Source of the DNA: JABMMZ01 sp044373665
GTDB taxonomy: Bacteria; Bacteroidota; Bacteroidia; NS11-12g; UBA955
DNA length: 42,177 nucleotides
Direction of reading: 5' to 3'
NCBI GenBank assembly: GCA_044373665.1
Contig: JBIPNH010000009.1
Location: forward strand, 1-42,177
Numbering within the stretch: position 1 is the stretch's first letter; each line of letters opens with the position of its first letter. The notes under the pieces are model-generated. The model had not been told where the DNA came from. It saw only the letters and a program-made list of their open reading frames with translations, and searched no databases. A program made the translations under genes and the position numbers. This document shows, in pieces, positions 16,871 to 25,521 of this stretch.

Positions 16871-17875
16871 ATGGAAAAAGTAGTAAGTGGTATTAGACCA
16901 ACAGGTAAACTTCATCTAGGGAATTACTTTGGAGCTGTTAAGAATTTTATTGAAATGCAACATTCTTACGATTGTTATTTCTTTATTGCTGATTATCACT
17001 CATTAACAACCCACCCAACACCTTCTGACTTACACCAATCTGTTAAAAGAGTTTTGGCAGAATACATTGCTTTAGGTTTAGATCCAGAAAAATGTACGCT
17101 TTACCTTCAAAGTGATTTGCCGCAAACCGCCGAATTATATCTCTATTTTAATATGAATGCCTATTTAGGTGAATTAGAAAGAGTGGCTTCTTTTAAAGAG
17201 AAAATTAGGAATCAACCCCAAAATATTAATGCAGGATTACTGACTTATCCTGTCTTAATGGCCGCAGATATCTTAATTCATAAAGGTCAGAAAGTGCCTG
17301 TAGGGAAAGACCAAGAACAACATTTGGAAATGGCAAGAACTTTTGGAAATCGTTTTAATCGTTTGTATGGGAATGATTTTTTCCCTGAACCTCAGGCTAT
17401 AGGTTTTTCTGGTGAACTAGTTAAAGTGCCCGGTTTATCGGGCCAAGGTAAAATGAGCAAAAGTGCAGGCGAATCAGATTGTATCTATTTGGGCGAAGAT
17501 GAAACGGTATTAAATAAAAAAATAATGAAAGCGGTTACAACCACGGTTGAAGGGCCAAGTGAAAAGGGGAGTGCCAAGCCGGTTGCGATTCAAAATTTAT
17601 TTGATTTAATGAAATTGGTTTCAGAGTCATCTACTTTCAGTTTTTTTGAAGATGAATTTTACCAAGGATCAATCCGATTTGGGGATATGAAAAAGCAGTT
17701 GGCTGCCGATATGGAATTGTTTGTAGCACCTAAAAGGGCTTTAATTAATGAAACCTTAAATAATGACCAATTGATAAAAAAAGTGGCTAAAATGGGCGCA
17801 GAGAAAGCAAATGAAAGTGCCAATAAAACCATGCAATCGGTTCGTGAACTGATTGGGATTAAAAAGTTCTACTAA
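16871..17875 (+). CDS. trpS: Tryptophan--tRNA ligase
   Basis: The 334-aa class I synthetase charges tRNA-Trp, whose gene is also in this window. The HIGH-type motif is HLGN at 15-18, and the KMSKS motif is exact at 194-198. It also shows the typical VSGIRPTGKLHLGNYFGA start and the MAADIL and VGKDQEQHLEMAR segments. The ATG at 16871 is preferred over an in-frame TTG at 16859, because that TTG is part of the predicted -7 promoter box. A downstream membrane-protein gene overlaps its 3' end. Confidence 0.97.
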   Translation: MEKVVSGIRPTGKLHLGNYFGAVKNFIEMQHSYDCYFFIADYHSLTTHPTPSDLHQSVKRVLAEYIALGLDPEKCTLYLQSDLPQTAELYLYFNMNAYLGELERVASFKEKIRNQPQNINAGLLTYPVLMAADILIHKGQKVPVGKDQEQHLEMARTFGNRFNRLYGNDFFPEPQAIGFSGELVKVPGLSGQGKMSKSAGESDCIYLGEDETVLNKKIMKAVTTTVEGPSEKGSAKPVAIQNLFDLMKLVSESSTFSFFEDEFYQGSIRFGDMKKQLAADMELFVAPKRALINETLNNDQLIKKVAKMGAEKANESANKTMQSVRELIGIKKFY

Positions 17876-18398
17876 ATTTGAATTAAGTTTGATTCAAAGA
17901 ATAATTACAGATATAAGGGTTTTTAAACACAAGTATCCTTTGTTTTTTTATATCAATGGATTGGTGATTTTGGTCTATTTATTTCAGTTTTTAGTTAAAA
18001 CTGAAATAACACCTTTAGGCTATTTTTCTTTGTACAGTCAAGCAGCTGTTAAACAAAAAACCTATTCTCAAAATTTGCCTTTTAATCAATTAACCAATCA
18101 ACCTATTGATATTTACAATTCGAAAGGTAAGGCGTTTTTAATGCATGAAATAGTAACAACTAGGTATGAGATTTTGGGCAATTCAAGCTTTTGCAATCCA
18201 CAATTTGATAAAGCCAAAAAACTATATTTACCTGCCACTAATGATTGTGGTAAATTGCAAGAATTTAAAAAATGGTACTATCAATATTGCATCAATAATC
18301 ATATTCAGGTGCCCTCTTTTGACTATTTTACAGTAAAAAAATGCTATTTTAGTGAAGGGAAATTAATCAGTTTTGAAGATGTTGAAATCAACAATTAA
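17853..18398 (+). CDS. Hypothetical small membrane-anchored protein
   Basis: This protein of up to 181 aa has one clear transmembrane segment (about 30-48, YPLFFYINGLVILVYLFQFL) after a basic N-terminus, then a soluble part of about 130 residues with cysteines at C118, C132, C151 and C165, presumably exported. No family is recognised. The start is unsure. The first in-frame option is TTG at 17853, which overlaps trpS by 23 nt, another TTG is at 17889, and no ATG lies before the membrane helix. It overlaps the next membrane-protein gene by 20 nt, so it likely acts with it. Confidence 0.7.
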   Translation: MGLKSSTKFELSLIQRIITDIRVFKHKYPLFFYINGLVILVYLFQFLVKTEITPLGYFSLYSQAAVKQKTYSQNLPFNQLTNQPIDIYNSKGKAFLMHEIVTTRYEILGNSSFCNPQFDKAKKLYLPATNDCGKLQEFKKWYYQYCINNHIQVPSFDYFTVKKCYFSEGKLISFEDVEINN

Positions 18399-19209
18399 TG
18401 CCTTTTCCATAGCGTTTTACAGGTCAATTGTATTGGCTTTTATTACTCTTTTGATCTTGTGGTTTTGGTATTCTGGATTAATGATTCACCATATTTGGGA
18501 CTCGCCATTTAATTACAAAGCAGCCGACCCAATTTATTATTTGTTGGATAGTCTTTGGATTTCTAAGTTGGTGTTAAACAATAGCAATTCCGCTCTTTTG
18601 TTTGATGGTTTGTTAGTTTTATCGTTGTTGGCGAGTTTGGTTTTTTATAAAAATCTATTTTTTGTTCGAATAACAGCCATTTTATTATTGGTTTACCAAG
18701 TGTTGTTGAATACAAAAATGGGATATCATGCACACCATTTATTTGCATTGCATTTTGCTCTTTTGCCATTTTGGGTTAAACCAAAGCATTTTGTTCCTGC
18801 TTTTATGTTAGCCCGAAATTTAGCTTGCTTAACTTATTTTACAGCAGGATTTTTTAAATTATACCACGGTGCTTGGCTGTCAATGGAAAGTTTTTCAGCG
18901 GTATTGTCCAATCAACATGCCGCTTATTTTTATTTCAATCCTAATGCATTACGAACAATAATAAGTCAATGGATAATCCAACATCCATTTGTTGGATTGC
19001 TGTTTTTTGGAACATCTATGTTATTGCAATTGAGCTTTTTTATAGGCTTTTGGACCAGGAAATATGATAAATGGTTTGTAATAGGCATCTTAGTTTTTCA
19101 TTTAATGGATTGGTTTTTAATGAATTTGGGAGTGTTTTTATCAATGATAAGTTTAGTTTGGTTGTTTTTATATCAAATCAATCAACACAAAACTACTAAA
19201 TCTATTTAA
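18379..19209 (+). CDS. Polytopic membrane protein, distant resemblance to HTTM/gamma-carboxylase-like family
   Basis: The 276-aa protein has about seven or eight predicted transmembrane helices. The segment ARNLACLTYFTAGFFKLYHGAWL (about 142-166) recalls the HTTM (horizontally transferred transmembrane) family related to vitamin K-dependent gamma-carboxylase, where an aromatic/AG..K.....W pattern follows a helix. The match is by eye only. The ATG at 18379 was chosen over the in-frame TTG at 18373. It overlaps the upstream single-span gene by 20 nt. In other genomes HTTM proteins often sit with small partner genes, but no function is assigned here. Confidence 0.7.
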   Translation: MLKSTINAFSIAFYRSIVLAFITLLILWFWYSGLMIHHIWDSPFNYKAADPIYYLLDSLWISKLVLNNSNSALLFDGLLVLSLLASLVFYKNLFFVRITAILLLVYQVLLNTKMGYHAHHLFALHFALLPFWVKPKHFVPAFMLARNLACLTYFTAGFFKLYHGAWLSMESFSAVLSNQHAAYFYFNPNALRTIISQWIIQHPFVGLLFFGTSMLLQLSFFIGFWTRKYDKWFVIGILVFHLMDWFLMNLGVFLSMISLVWLFLYQINQHKTTKSI

Positions 19210-19295
19210 AGTTCTCATTTAGTTTGTATTAATATTAAAATACCGAAACATTTCCACAATTTGAAGATGGAATAATTTATTTTCAATTATTTCAA

Positions 19296-19303
19296 TATGT
19301 TTG
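19296..19303 (+). promoter_or_regulatory. -7 box of the deoxynucleoside kinase gene
   Basis: TATGTTTG is an exact TAnnTTTG match that ends 8 nt before the ATG at 19312. It contains an in-frame ATG (19297) that would otherwise be taken as the start. Confidence 0.6.
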
Positions 19304-19311
19304 CAGTTGAA

Positions 19312-19950
19312 ATGTCGAAAACTAATAATAACATAAAACATATTGCTGTAGCGGGAAATATAGGAAGCGGAAAAACTACTTTGGCCAATTTATTATCCAA
19401 ACATTACGGTTGGGAAGTGCAATTGGAAGATATGGACGATAATCCTTATATCACCGATTTTTACGATGATATGCAAAGATGGAGTTTTAACCTTCAAGTT
19501 TATTTCTTAAACATCAGATTTAACAATGTTAAAAAAATAAGAAGTAACGATAAAACGGTCATTCAAGACAGAACAATCTATGAGGATGCTAGAATATTTG
19601 CGCCCAATCTTCATGCAATGGGATTGATGTCTACTAGAGATTATGAAAATTACATGGCATTGTTCGAATCATTAAATCAAATGATTAAAGCGCCTGATTT
19701 GTTGATATATTTAAGAGGATCTATTCCTACTTTGGTTAAACAAATACAGTTGAGAGGTAGAGATTACGAAGACAGCATCAGATTGGATTATTTAAAACGA
19801 TTAAATGAACGTTACGAAGCTTGGATTAGTACCTATAACCAAGGTAAAGTTTTGATTTTAGACATCGATGAAATCGATTTTGCTAACGATACTGATGATG
19901 CCAATCAGGTAATCAACAAAATAGAAGCCGAATTAAATGGCTTGTTTTAG
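19312..19950 (+). CDS. Deoxynucleoside kinase (deoxyadenosine/deoxyguanosine kinase family)
   Basis: The 212-aa cytosolic enzyme phosphorylates deoxynucleosides for salvage. It has the P-loop GNIGSGKTT at 15-23, the QDRTIYEDA signature with the catalytic-region Asp-Arg, and the lid segment QLRGRDYEDSI followed by LDYLKRLNERYEAW. Substrate preference among dA, dG and dC cannot be told by eye. The ATG at 19312 is preferred over 19297, which lies in the -7 promoter box. Its stop codon overlaps that of the convergent downstream gene by 4 nt. Confidence 0.92.
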   Translation: MSKTNNNIKHIAVAGNIGSGKTTLANLLSKHYGWEVQLEDMDDNPYITDFYDDMQRWSFNLQVYFLNIRFNNVKKIRSNDKTVIQDRTIYEDARIFAPNLHAMGLMSTRDYENYMALFESLNQMIKAPDLLIYLRGSIPTLVKQIQLRGRDYEDSIRLDYLKRLNERYEAWISTYNQGKVLILDIDEIDFANDTDDANQVINKIEAELNGLF

Positions 19951-20912
19951 TTTCCTGCTTTTTTTGTAAAATAATTTTTGTACTCTTCCCTGTCTAATTG
20001 AAAGTGCGAAGATTTTAAACAAGTGGTAAATACAATTAAACTGTTTATTAATTCGCTATCACTTTTCAATGAAGTAAGAACTTCACCGTATTTTAAATAG
20101 CCTACAGGCATTGCAGGTATTTCATGATTGGCTATCGTGTAAACTGCCGAAGGGCTTATGCTTTTTATTGAAAACTGATAATTACTGTATTGTAAATTGT
20201 AAAAGAAATTAGAAGTCATGTTTTTGTCAAACATGGTGGCATCAACTTCTATAATAGAATCAAGCCAATCGTCTTCATTTATTTGAACAGCAATAGCGGT
20301 TTCATACTTTCCATGTTTCTTAAGTTTTTCTTTTGAAATTGGAGAAAGCATCGAATCGTTTGGAAAAACAGTAAGCATACCATTTCGGCACAACGAAACT
20401 AAATTTTGATTGATGTTGTTTATCAAGGTTTTGCTTTTGCTTGGAATAGAATCAATATGAATAGTATTGTTGAAACTGTATCGGTCAATATAAAGTAATT
20501 GATCAGGGGTGCAAAATTTGTAAACCTCTTTTTTTGAAAGCATCCACTTAAAACCATCGGTATTAAAATCAAAAAAATCTTTACTAGTTTTAAAAGATTT
20601 AATGAATTCTTCCTTAAAAAATCCCATGACCGAATCTTTGCCAATTTCAGGATTGTTCATGTCTGTTTGTATAAATACGGTAACTAGATTATAGAGTTTC
20701 TCACTCGTTTTTTTCTCACTCATTTTTATTTTTTCAGTTTCATAAATCTGTACACTTCTTATATTAATAGATTGAATGATTTTTTCAGAAAACTGACTGT
20801 GTTGCATAAAAGCCCAAGTGCCCATGTCTTCTTCGTTAACCGAGCACAGGGTGTTTGATTGGCTGAATAAAAGGGTAGGGATGGAAAGTAAAAGAAGTAA
20901 GGTTTGTCTCAT
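19947..20912 (-). CDS. Hypothetical exported protein
   Basis: The 321-aa protein has a clear signal peptide (MRQTLLLLLSIPTLLFSQSN, cleavage near residue 18-20) and no lipobox cysteine, so it is likely periplasmic or secreted. The mature part is mixed alpha/beta and charged, with no repeat, sorting domain or enzyme motif seen. No family is recognised. It is monocistronic, converges on the kinase gene with overlapping stop codons, and is divergent from pepP. Only a weak TATTATTG-like box lies upstream. Confidence 0.8.
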   Translation of the reverse strand: MRQTLLLLLSIPTLLFSQSNTLCSVNEEDMGTWAFMQHSQFSEKIIQSINIRSVQIYETEKIKMSEKKTSEKLYNLVTVFIQTDMNNPEIGKDSVMGFFKEEFIKSFKTSKDFFDFNTDGFKWMLSKKEVYKFCTPDQLLYIDRYSFNNTIHIDSIPSKSKTLINNINQNLVSLCRNGMLTVFPNDSMLSPISKEKLKKHGKYETAIAVQINEDDWLDSIIEVDATMFDKNMTSNFFYNLQYSNYQFSIKSISPSAVYTIANHEIPAMPVGYLKYGEVLTSLKSDSELINSLIVFTTCLKSSHFQLDREEYKNYFTKKAGN

Positions 20913-21014
20913 TTAAGGTTTGTTTATATTTCAATAATAACTTAAAAAAGCGAATATTATTGTTTTTGTAGTGAAATGCTCAAATAAAAAAATTATTTTC
21001 GCATCTCAATCAAT

Positions 21015-22313
21015 ATGAAATATCAAGCAATTAATTCTCAATTATTCATTAACAATCGTCAAAGATTTATTCAAAAGATGAAGCCTAATAGTATTGCTAT
21101 TTTTAGGAGTAATTATGAATTTGTAAAAAATGGGGACGCCTCTTTGGATTTTAAACAAAACTCAGATTTGTTTTGGTTGTCAGGAATCGACCAAGAGGAT
21201 TCATTTTTAGTTTTGTATCCCAACTGTCCCGATGCAGCTTTCAGAGAGTGCTTGTTTTTGAAACAAACTAACGCAACCATTGCCGTGTGGGATGGTCATA
21301 AATATACCAAGGAAGAAGCCACACAAACCTCTGGAATTAAACATATTTATTGGAATGATGGTTTTTGGAATACCATTCGTTCAAAAGTTAATTATGCCAC
21401 AAACATTTATTTAAACTTAAACGAAAATGACCGATTTTCTTTCAAATCACCTTACAGCGATTTAGATTTTGCTAAAGAAATGAAAACCCATTTTCCTTTG
21501 CATCATTTCGAACGTGCAGCACCAATCCTACAAAGATTGAGAAGTGTTAAATCTGACATTGAAATGGATTTGATAAAGCATGCAATAAGTATCTCAAAAA
21601 AAGGCTTCGAACGATTGTTGAAATTTGTAAAACCTGGCGTTATGGAGTATGAAGTTGAAGCAGAATTGATTCACGAATACATTAGAAATGCGGCAATAGG
21701 ACATTCATTTCATCCGATTGTTGCGAGTGGTGCAAGTGCTTGTGTGCTGCATTACATAGAAAATAATAAGCCATGCAAAGACGGAGACTTATTGTTGGTT
21801 GACTGTGGTGTTGATTATGCCAATTATGCCAGTGACATGACAAGGGTTATACCTGTGAATGGTAAATTCACCCAAAGGCAAAAAGATGTGTATAATGCAG
21901 TTTTAAGAGTAATGCGCGAAGCAACCAAATTACTTAAACCGGGAACCATGTTAATGGATTATCATCAAATTGTAGGAAAAGAGTTGATGGAAAAGGAATT
22001 GGTTGATTTAGGTTTATTGACTATGGACGAAATTAAAAATGAATCAGCAGATTGGCCTGCTTACAAAAAATATTTCATGCATGGCACAAGTCATTTTTTA
22101 GGAATAGATGTTCACGATGTAGGAATGCGCTACGAACCTATGCAGGCTGGACATTTATTTACCTGCGAACCAGGGATTTATATCCAAAGTGAAGGCATTG
22201 GAATCCGTTTGGAAAACAATATTTTAATTACAGAAAATGGTCCGTTTGATTTGATGGATGCAATCAATATGCCGTTAGAGGTTGATGAAATTGAAGCCAT
22301 AATGAATGCGTAA
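21015..22313 (+). CDS. pepP: Xaa-Pro aminopeptidase (aminopeptidase P, M24B)
   Basis: The 432-aa enzyme removes N-terminal residues that precede proline. The creatinase-like N-domain (1-165) is followed by the pita-bread domain with all five metal ligands: D263, D274, H360 (in HGTSHFLG), E385 (in CEPGIYI) and E400 (in GIRLENN). Length agrees with E. coli PepP. The ATG follows an A/T-rich leader with a -7-like TATTTTCG (20994-21001, one mismatch). A MarR gene starts 8 nt after its stop, so the two likely share a transcript. Confidence 0.95.
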   Translation: MKYQAINSQLFINNRQRFIQKMKPNSIAIFRSNYEFVKNGDASLDFKQNSDLFWLSGIDQEDSFLVLYPNCPDAAFRECLFLKQTNATIAVWDGHKYTKEEATQTSGIKHIYWNDGFWNTIRSKVNYATNIYLNLNENDRFSFKSPYSDLDFAKEMKTHFPLHHFERAAPILQRLRSVKSDIEMDLIKHAISISKKGFERLLKFVKPGVMEYEVEAELIHEYIRNAAIGHSFHPIVASGASACVLHYIENNKPCKDGDLLLVDCGVDYANYASDMTRVIPVNGKFTQRQKDVYNAVLRVMREATKLLKPGTMLMDYHQIVGKELMEKELVDLGLLTMDEIKNESADWPAYKKYFMHGTSHFLGIDVHDVGMRYEPMQAGHLFTCEPGIYIQSEGIGIRLENNILITENGPFDLMDAINMPLEVDEIEAIMNA

Positions 22314-22321
22314 AACCATCA

Positions 22322-22768
22322 ATGCCTCGTCCTCAAAATCCTAATTTAAACTTTAATAGTTTATTCGTATTAGTATTTAAGCTAAAACGAATTTTGGAGT
22401 CTCAAATTGAGGCAGAAATACATTTTAAAGGTATTAAATCGTTTAAATCGACTTATTTGCCTGTCTTTTTATTCTTGTTTAAAGAGGGTAGCACCACTGT
22501 TTTAATTGCTGATGCTTTGGGAATAAGTAAGCAAGCAGCCAGTAAATTAATTCATGAAATGATTGCAGAAGGGTTAATAAAAACTCAAATAAACAAGTTG
22601 GACCGACGTTCTTCAATTATTTTGTTGTCGGCTAAGGGTAAAAGAATGGCTATCGAAGTCAGAAAAACCCTACATCGCTTAACCGAAAACTATAAGTCTT
22701 TGATGGGAAAAGAAGAGTTTGAGCTAATGGTTAATTATTTAGACAATTTATTGGGATTGCACGAATAA
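22322..22768 (+). CDS. MarR-family transcriptional regulator
   Basis: The 148-aa protein has a winged helix-turn-helix in the middle: TVLIADALGISKQAASKLIHEMIAEGLI (about 61-88), followed by the wing INKLDRRSSIILLSAKGKRMA. Helices on both sides would form the dimer interface. MarR proteins are dimeric, usually ligand-responsive repressors of nearby genes. The target is unknown. Neighbours are pepP upstream (8 nt) and alanine dehydrogenase convergent (2 nt between stops). No obvious inverted-repeat operator was found in front of pepP. Confidence 0.9.
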   Translation: MPRPQNPNLNFNSLFVLVFKLKRILESQIEAEIHFKGIKSFKSTYLPVFLFLFKEGSTTVLIADALGISKQAASKLIHEMIAEGLIKTQINKLDRRSSIILLSAKGKRMAIEVRKTLHRLTENYKSLMGKEEFELMVNYLDNLLGLHE

Positions 22769-22770
22769 AT

Positions 22771-24003
22771 TTAGTAAATATTAAGCAATAGGTTTATGTC
22801 CTTGAAGGGCATATTGAATTTTTTGGACAAAGATTCATTCACCAATTGTCCTTTGTAAAGGTAAACGCCGTTTCTGAATCCAGGTGCAATTTTAATTACA
22901 TCATGGAAACCTCCATAATTTGAAATGTCATTCAATAGTGGGGTGAAAATATTACTCAAAGCATAGCTTGCAGTTCTAGACACACGTGCTGTGATATTAG
23001 GAACGCAATAATGTATTACCTCGTGTTTTTTGAAAATAGGACGTTTGTGATTGGTGATTTCTGAAGTCTCAAAAACACCACCTTGGTCAATACTTACATC
23101 AATAATAATGCTGTTTGGCTTCATTTTAGCAACCATTTTTTCACTCACTACTACAGGACTTCTGCCTTGTTCGCCTCTTAAAGCACCAATGGCAACATCA
23201 CATGTTCTAAGTGCCTCGGCTAAAATATTGGGTTGGATAGTGGAAGTAAAAACTTTAGAACCTATGTTGTCTTGAAGTCTTCTTAAACGGTACAATTCGT
23301 TGTCAAATATTTTAACATTAGCGCCTAATCCCAAAGCTGCTTTACAAGCATATTCACCCACAGCGCCTGCACCTATAATAACTATTTGTGTTGGAGGAAT
23401 GCCAGTAAAACCGCCAATTAGTTCACCTTTTCCAATGTTTGCATTGTTTAAATATTCACTAGCCAAAAGGATTGAAGCATGACCGGCCAATTCACTCATC
23501 GCTCTGATAATTGGGAAAAAACCAGAATCATCTTGAAGAAATTCGTATGCTATGGCATTTATTCTCTTTAATAACATCCTATTCAAATTGATAGGATCCA
23601 TTTGGTCGAGTTGCAAGGCAGAGATTAACAATTGATCGGGTTTCATCAACTCAATTTCAGAAGCCGTAGGAGGTTCAATTTTTAAGATGATATCTGCGTT
23701 AAAAATTTCTTCGTGAGATTGAATGATTGTAGCACCAGCTTCACTGAATTTTTGGTCAGAAAAATGACTGGCCTCACCCGCTTTAGATTCAATAATGATT
23801 TGATGGCCATTTTGAACTAAAAATTCAACAGCAGAAGGAGATAAAGGAACTCTGTTTTCCTGAGAAGTAGTTTCCTTAGGTATGCCAATAAATAATTTTT
23901 GATCCTTTTGTTTAAGAGGCGCTGCCTTTTCTAATGGATGCATGGCATAAGCTTCTTTTGCAATGTCGTTGAATGTAATAATCCCTTTTTTATTATCGCT
24001 CAT
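22771..24003 (-). CDS. ald: Alanine dehydrogenase
   Basis: The 410-aa NAD-dependent enzyme interconverts alanine and pyruvate plus ammonia. The N-terminal substrate domain has IGIPKETTSQENRVPLSP (about 39-56), and the Rossmann fold has IVIIGAGAVGEYACKAALGLGA (about 211-232). The LRGEQGRSPVVVSEKMV and IIIDVSIDQGGVFETSE signatures of the AlaDH/PNT family follow. About 38 extra N-terminal residues compared with B. subtilis Ald are a Bacteroidota-type feature as I recall it. A TAATTTTG box lies 32 nt upstream of the ATG, divergent from the lytic transglycosylase promoter. Confidence 0.93.
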   Translation of the reverse strand: MSDNKKGIITFNDIAKEAYAMHPLEKAAPLKQKDQKLFIGIPKETTSQENRVPLSPSAVEFLVQNGHQIIIESKAGEASHFSDQKFSEAGATIIQSHEEIFNADIILKIEPPTASEIELMKPDQLLISALQLDQMDPINLNRMLLKRINAIAYEFLQDDSGFFPIIRAMSELAGHASILLASEYLNNANIGKGELIGGFTGIPPTQIVIIGAGAVGEYACKAALGLGANVKIFDNELYRLRRLQDNIGSKVFTSTIQPNILAEALRTCDVAIGALRGEQGRSPVVVSEKMVAKMKPNSIIIDVSIDQGGVFETSEITNHKRPIFKKHEVIHYCVPNITARVSRTASYALSNIFTPLLNDISNYGGFHDVIKIAPGFRNGVYLYKGQLVNESLSKKFNMPFKDINLLLNIY

Positions 24004-24035
24004 TGGTGAATGTCTGATAAAGTATTCAGTATGAG

Positions 24036-24065
24036 CAAAATTAGGAATAAAAATGGATAAAACAA
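24036..24065 (-). promoter_or_regulatory. Promoter of ald
   Basis: On the minus strand, TTG (24063-24065) and TAATTTTG (24036-24043) are separated by 19 nt. The -7 box is an exact TAnnTTTG match. The 5' leader would be about 25-30 nt. Confidence 0.7.
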
Positions 24066-24087
24066 TTCAATGGTCAATAATATTTTG

Positions 24088-24118
24088 TTGTTATTTGCGT
24101 TTCCTTACTTTAGATTTG
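24088..24118 (+). promoter_or_regulatory. Promoter of the lytic transglycosylase operon
   Basis: TTG at 24088-24090 and TAGATTTG at 24111-24118 are separated by 20 nt. The -7 box ends only 7 nt before the ATG at 24126, so the mRNA is nearly leaderless. Confidence 0.72.
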
Positions 24119-24125
24119 CAACACC

Positions 24126-25520
24126 ATGTTCATCAAACGATTGTTACTTAGCTTTATTCTCTTTTTATTGAGTACACAAGCGTCCATTTATGCGCAAAAA
24201 AATTCTATTTATAGAATCGATAGTTTAACTCATGTGTTTATGTCTCAAACATTGACTAAACCGCAAGTTGGCTTGACTACAGATGAAGTGCTTACTTTAA
24301 CTGAAAGTAAATTCAATGAAATGGTAAGCACTTTGGGTACTACAATATCGTTTAAATTTGACGAAACTGTTAGAACTCAAATGCATTACATGAAACATCC
24401 ATCGAGTTCGTTTTTGAAAAAAGCACAAAGTAAGAAGAATGTTTATTTCAGAGTTTTTGAAGAAGTGCTCGACCGAAAAGGGATGCCCGATGAAATTAAA
24501 TATTTGTCTATCGTTGAATCTTTATTAAGTGCAAATGCAGTAAGTTGGTGTGGTGCTACTGGTTTGTGGCAATTTATGCCTGCTACAGGTAGAATGATGG
24601 ATTTAACCATTAACAGTGAAGTTGACGAACGCAAAGATTTGTATAAAAGTACAGAAAAAGCATGCGATTATCTCTTAAGTATGTATAATTTATATGGCGA
24701 TTGGTTGTTAGCATTGTCTGCCTACAATGGTGGTCCCGGTAATGTCAACAAAGCCATTAGACGCTCAGGGGGTAAAAAAACCTTTTGGGAAATTAAACCA
24801 TATCTTCCTAAAGAAACCCAACAGTATGTGCCCAAGTTCTTGGCGACAGCGTTCTTAATGACTTTTTCTCCACCAGAGTCTGAAGAAAACAGCCATTTGC
24901 TCAAAGAACACGAAACACTTGTTCCCGTTGTAATGTGTTGTGAGGTGGACATGAAATACATTTGTGCGGTGGTTGAACTCAATGAATTTGAAAGACAAGA
25001 GTGGAACAATACATACACCAGCGGTTTAATTCCCTCTACAATGGCCGCCAAAAATGTGGTATTACCATACAACAAAGCCATGAAGTTGGCAGAATGGCAA
25101 GACAGTATTTATAATATTGTTACACAGTCATTTTCTCCTAAAAAATATATTCAAAACAAAACCGAAACAGTGTTTCATTCTGTTAAAAAAGGTCAAAATT
25201 TACCAATTATAGCTGAAAAATACGGTGTAAGTGTGTCTCAAATAAAAAATTGGAACCGCTTAAAATCAAGCAAAGTAAGCGTAGGTAGAAAATTAAGAAT
25301 TATTAAAACTTCCCACGAAATTCTGCCTATTAAAGTCAATGAATCAACTACATTTCTTTATTACTTAACAGAAAATATTAATGAGTCTATCCAAGACTTA
25401 TGTAGCCGTTTTAAGGAGTTTGATATCGACAAAACTTGTATTGAAAATGGCATTGAAACGCCATTAACACCAATTGAAAAAGGGAAATTAATAAAATTGT
25501 ATTTAAATAATTCTATATAA
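24126..25520 (+). CDS. MltD-like membrane-bound/periplasmic lytic murein transglycosylase with LysM
   Basis: The 464-aa exported protein has a signal peptide (1-23), an SLT domain (about 115-245) with catalytic Glu E131 in LSIVESLLSANAVS, the GLWQFMPATG motif (146-155) and ALSAYNGGPG (196-205), and then a LysM domain (about 349-393, FHSVKKGQNLPIIAEKYGVS). A degenerate second LysM-like stretch closes the protein. It cleaves peptidoglycan glycan strands to 1,6-anhydro products. It is the first gene of a four-gene run and lies 1 nt before the DUF4837 gene. Confidence 0.93.
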   Translation: MFIKRLLLSFILFLLSTQASIYAQKNSIYRIDSLTHVFMSQTLTKPQVGLTTDEVLTLTESKFNEMVSTLGTTISFKFDETVRTQMHYMKHPSSSFLKKAQSKKNVYFRVFEEVLDRKGMPDEIKYLSIVESLLSANAVSWCGATGLWQFMPATGRMMDLTINSEVDERKDLYKSTEKACDYLLSMYNLYGDWLLALSAYNGGPGNVNKAIRRSGGKKTFWEIKPYLPKETQQYVPKFLATAFLMTFSPPESEENSHLLKEHETLVPVVMCCEVDMKYICAVVELNEFERQEWNNTYTSGLIPSTMAAKNVVLPYNKAMKLAEWQDSIYNIVTQSFSPKKYIQNKTETVFHSVKKGQNLPIIAEKYGVSVSQIKNWNRLKSSKVSVGRKLRIIKTSHEILPIKVNESTTFLYYLTENINESIQDLCSRFKEFDIDKTCIENGIETPLTPIEKGKLIKLYLNNSI

Positions 25521-25521
25521 A

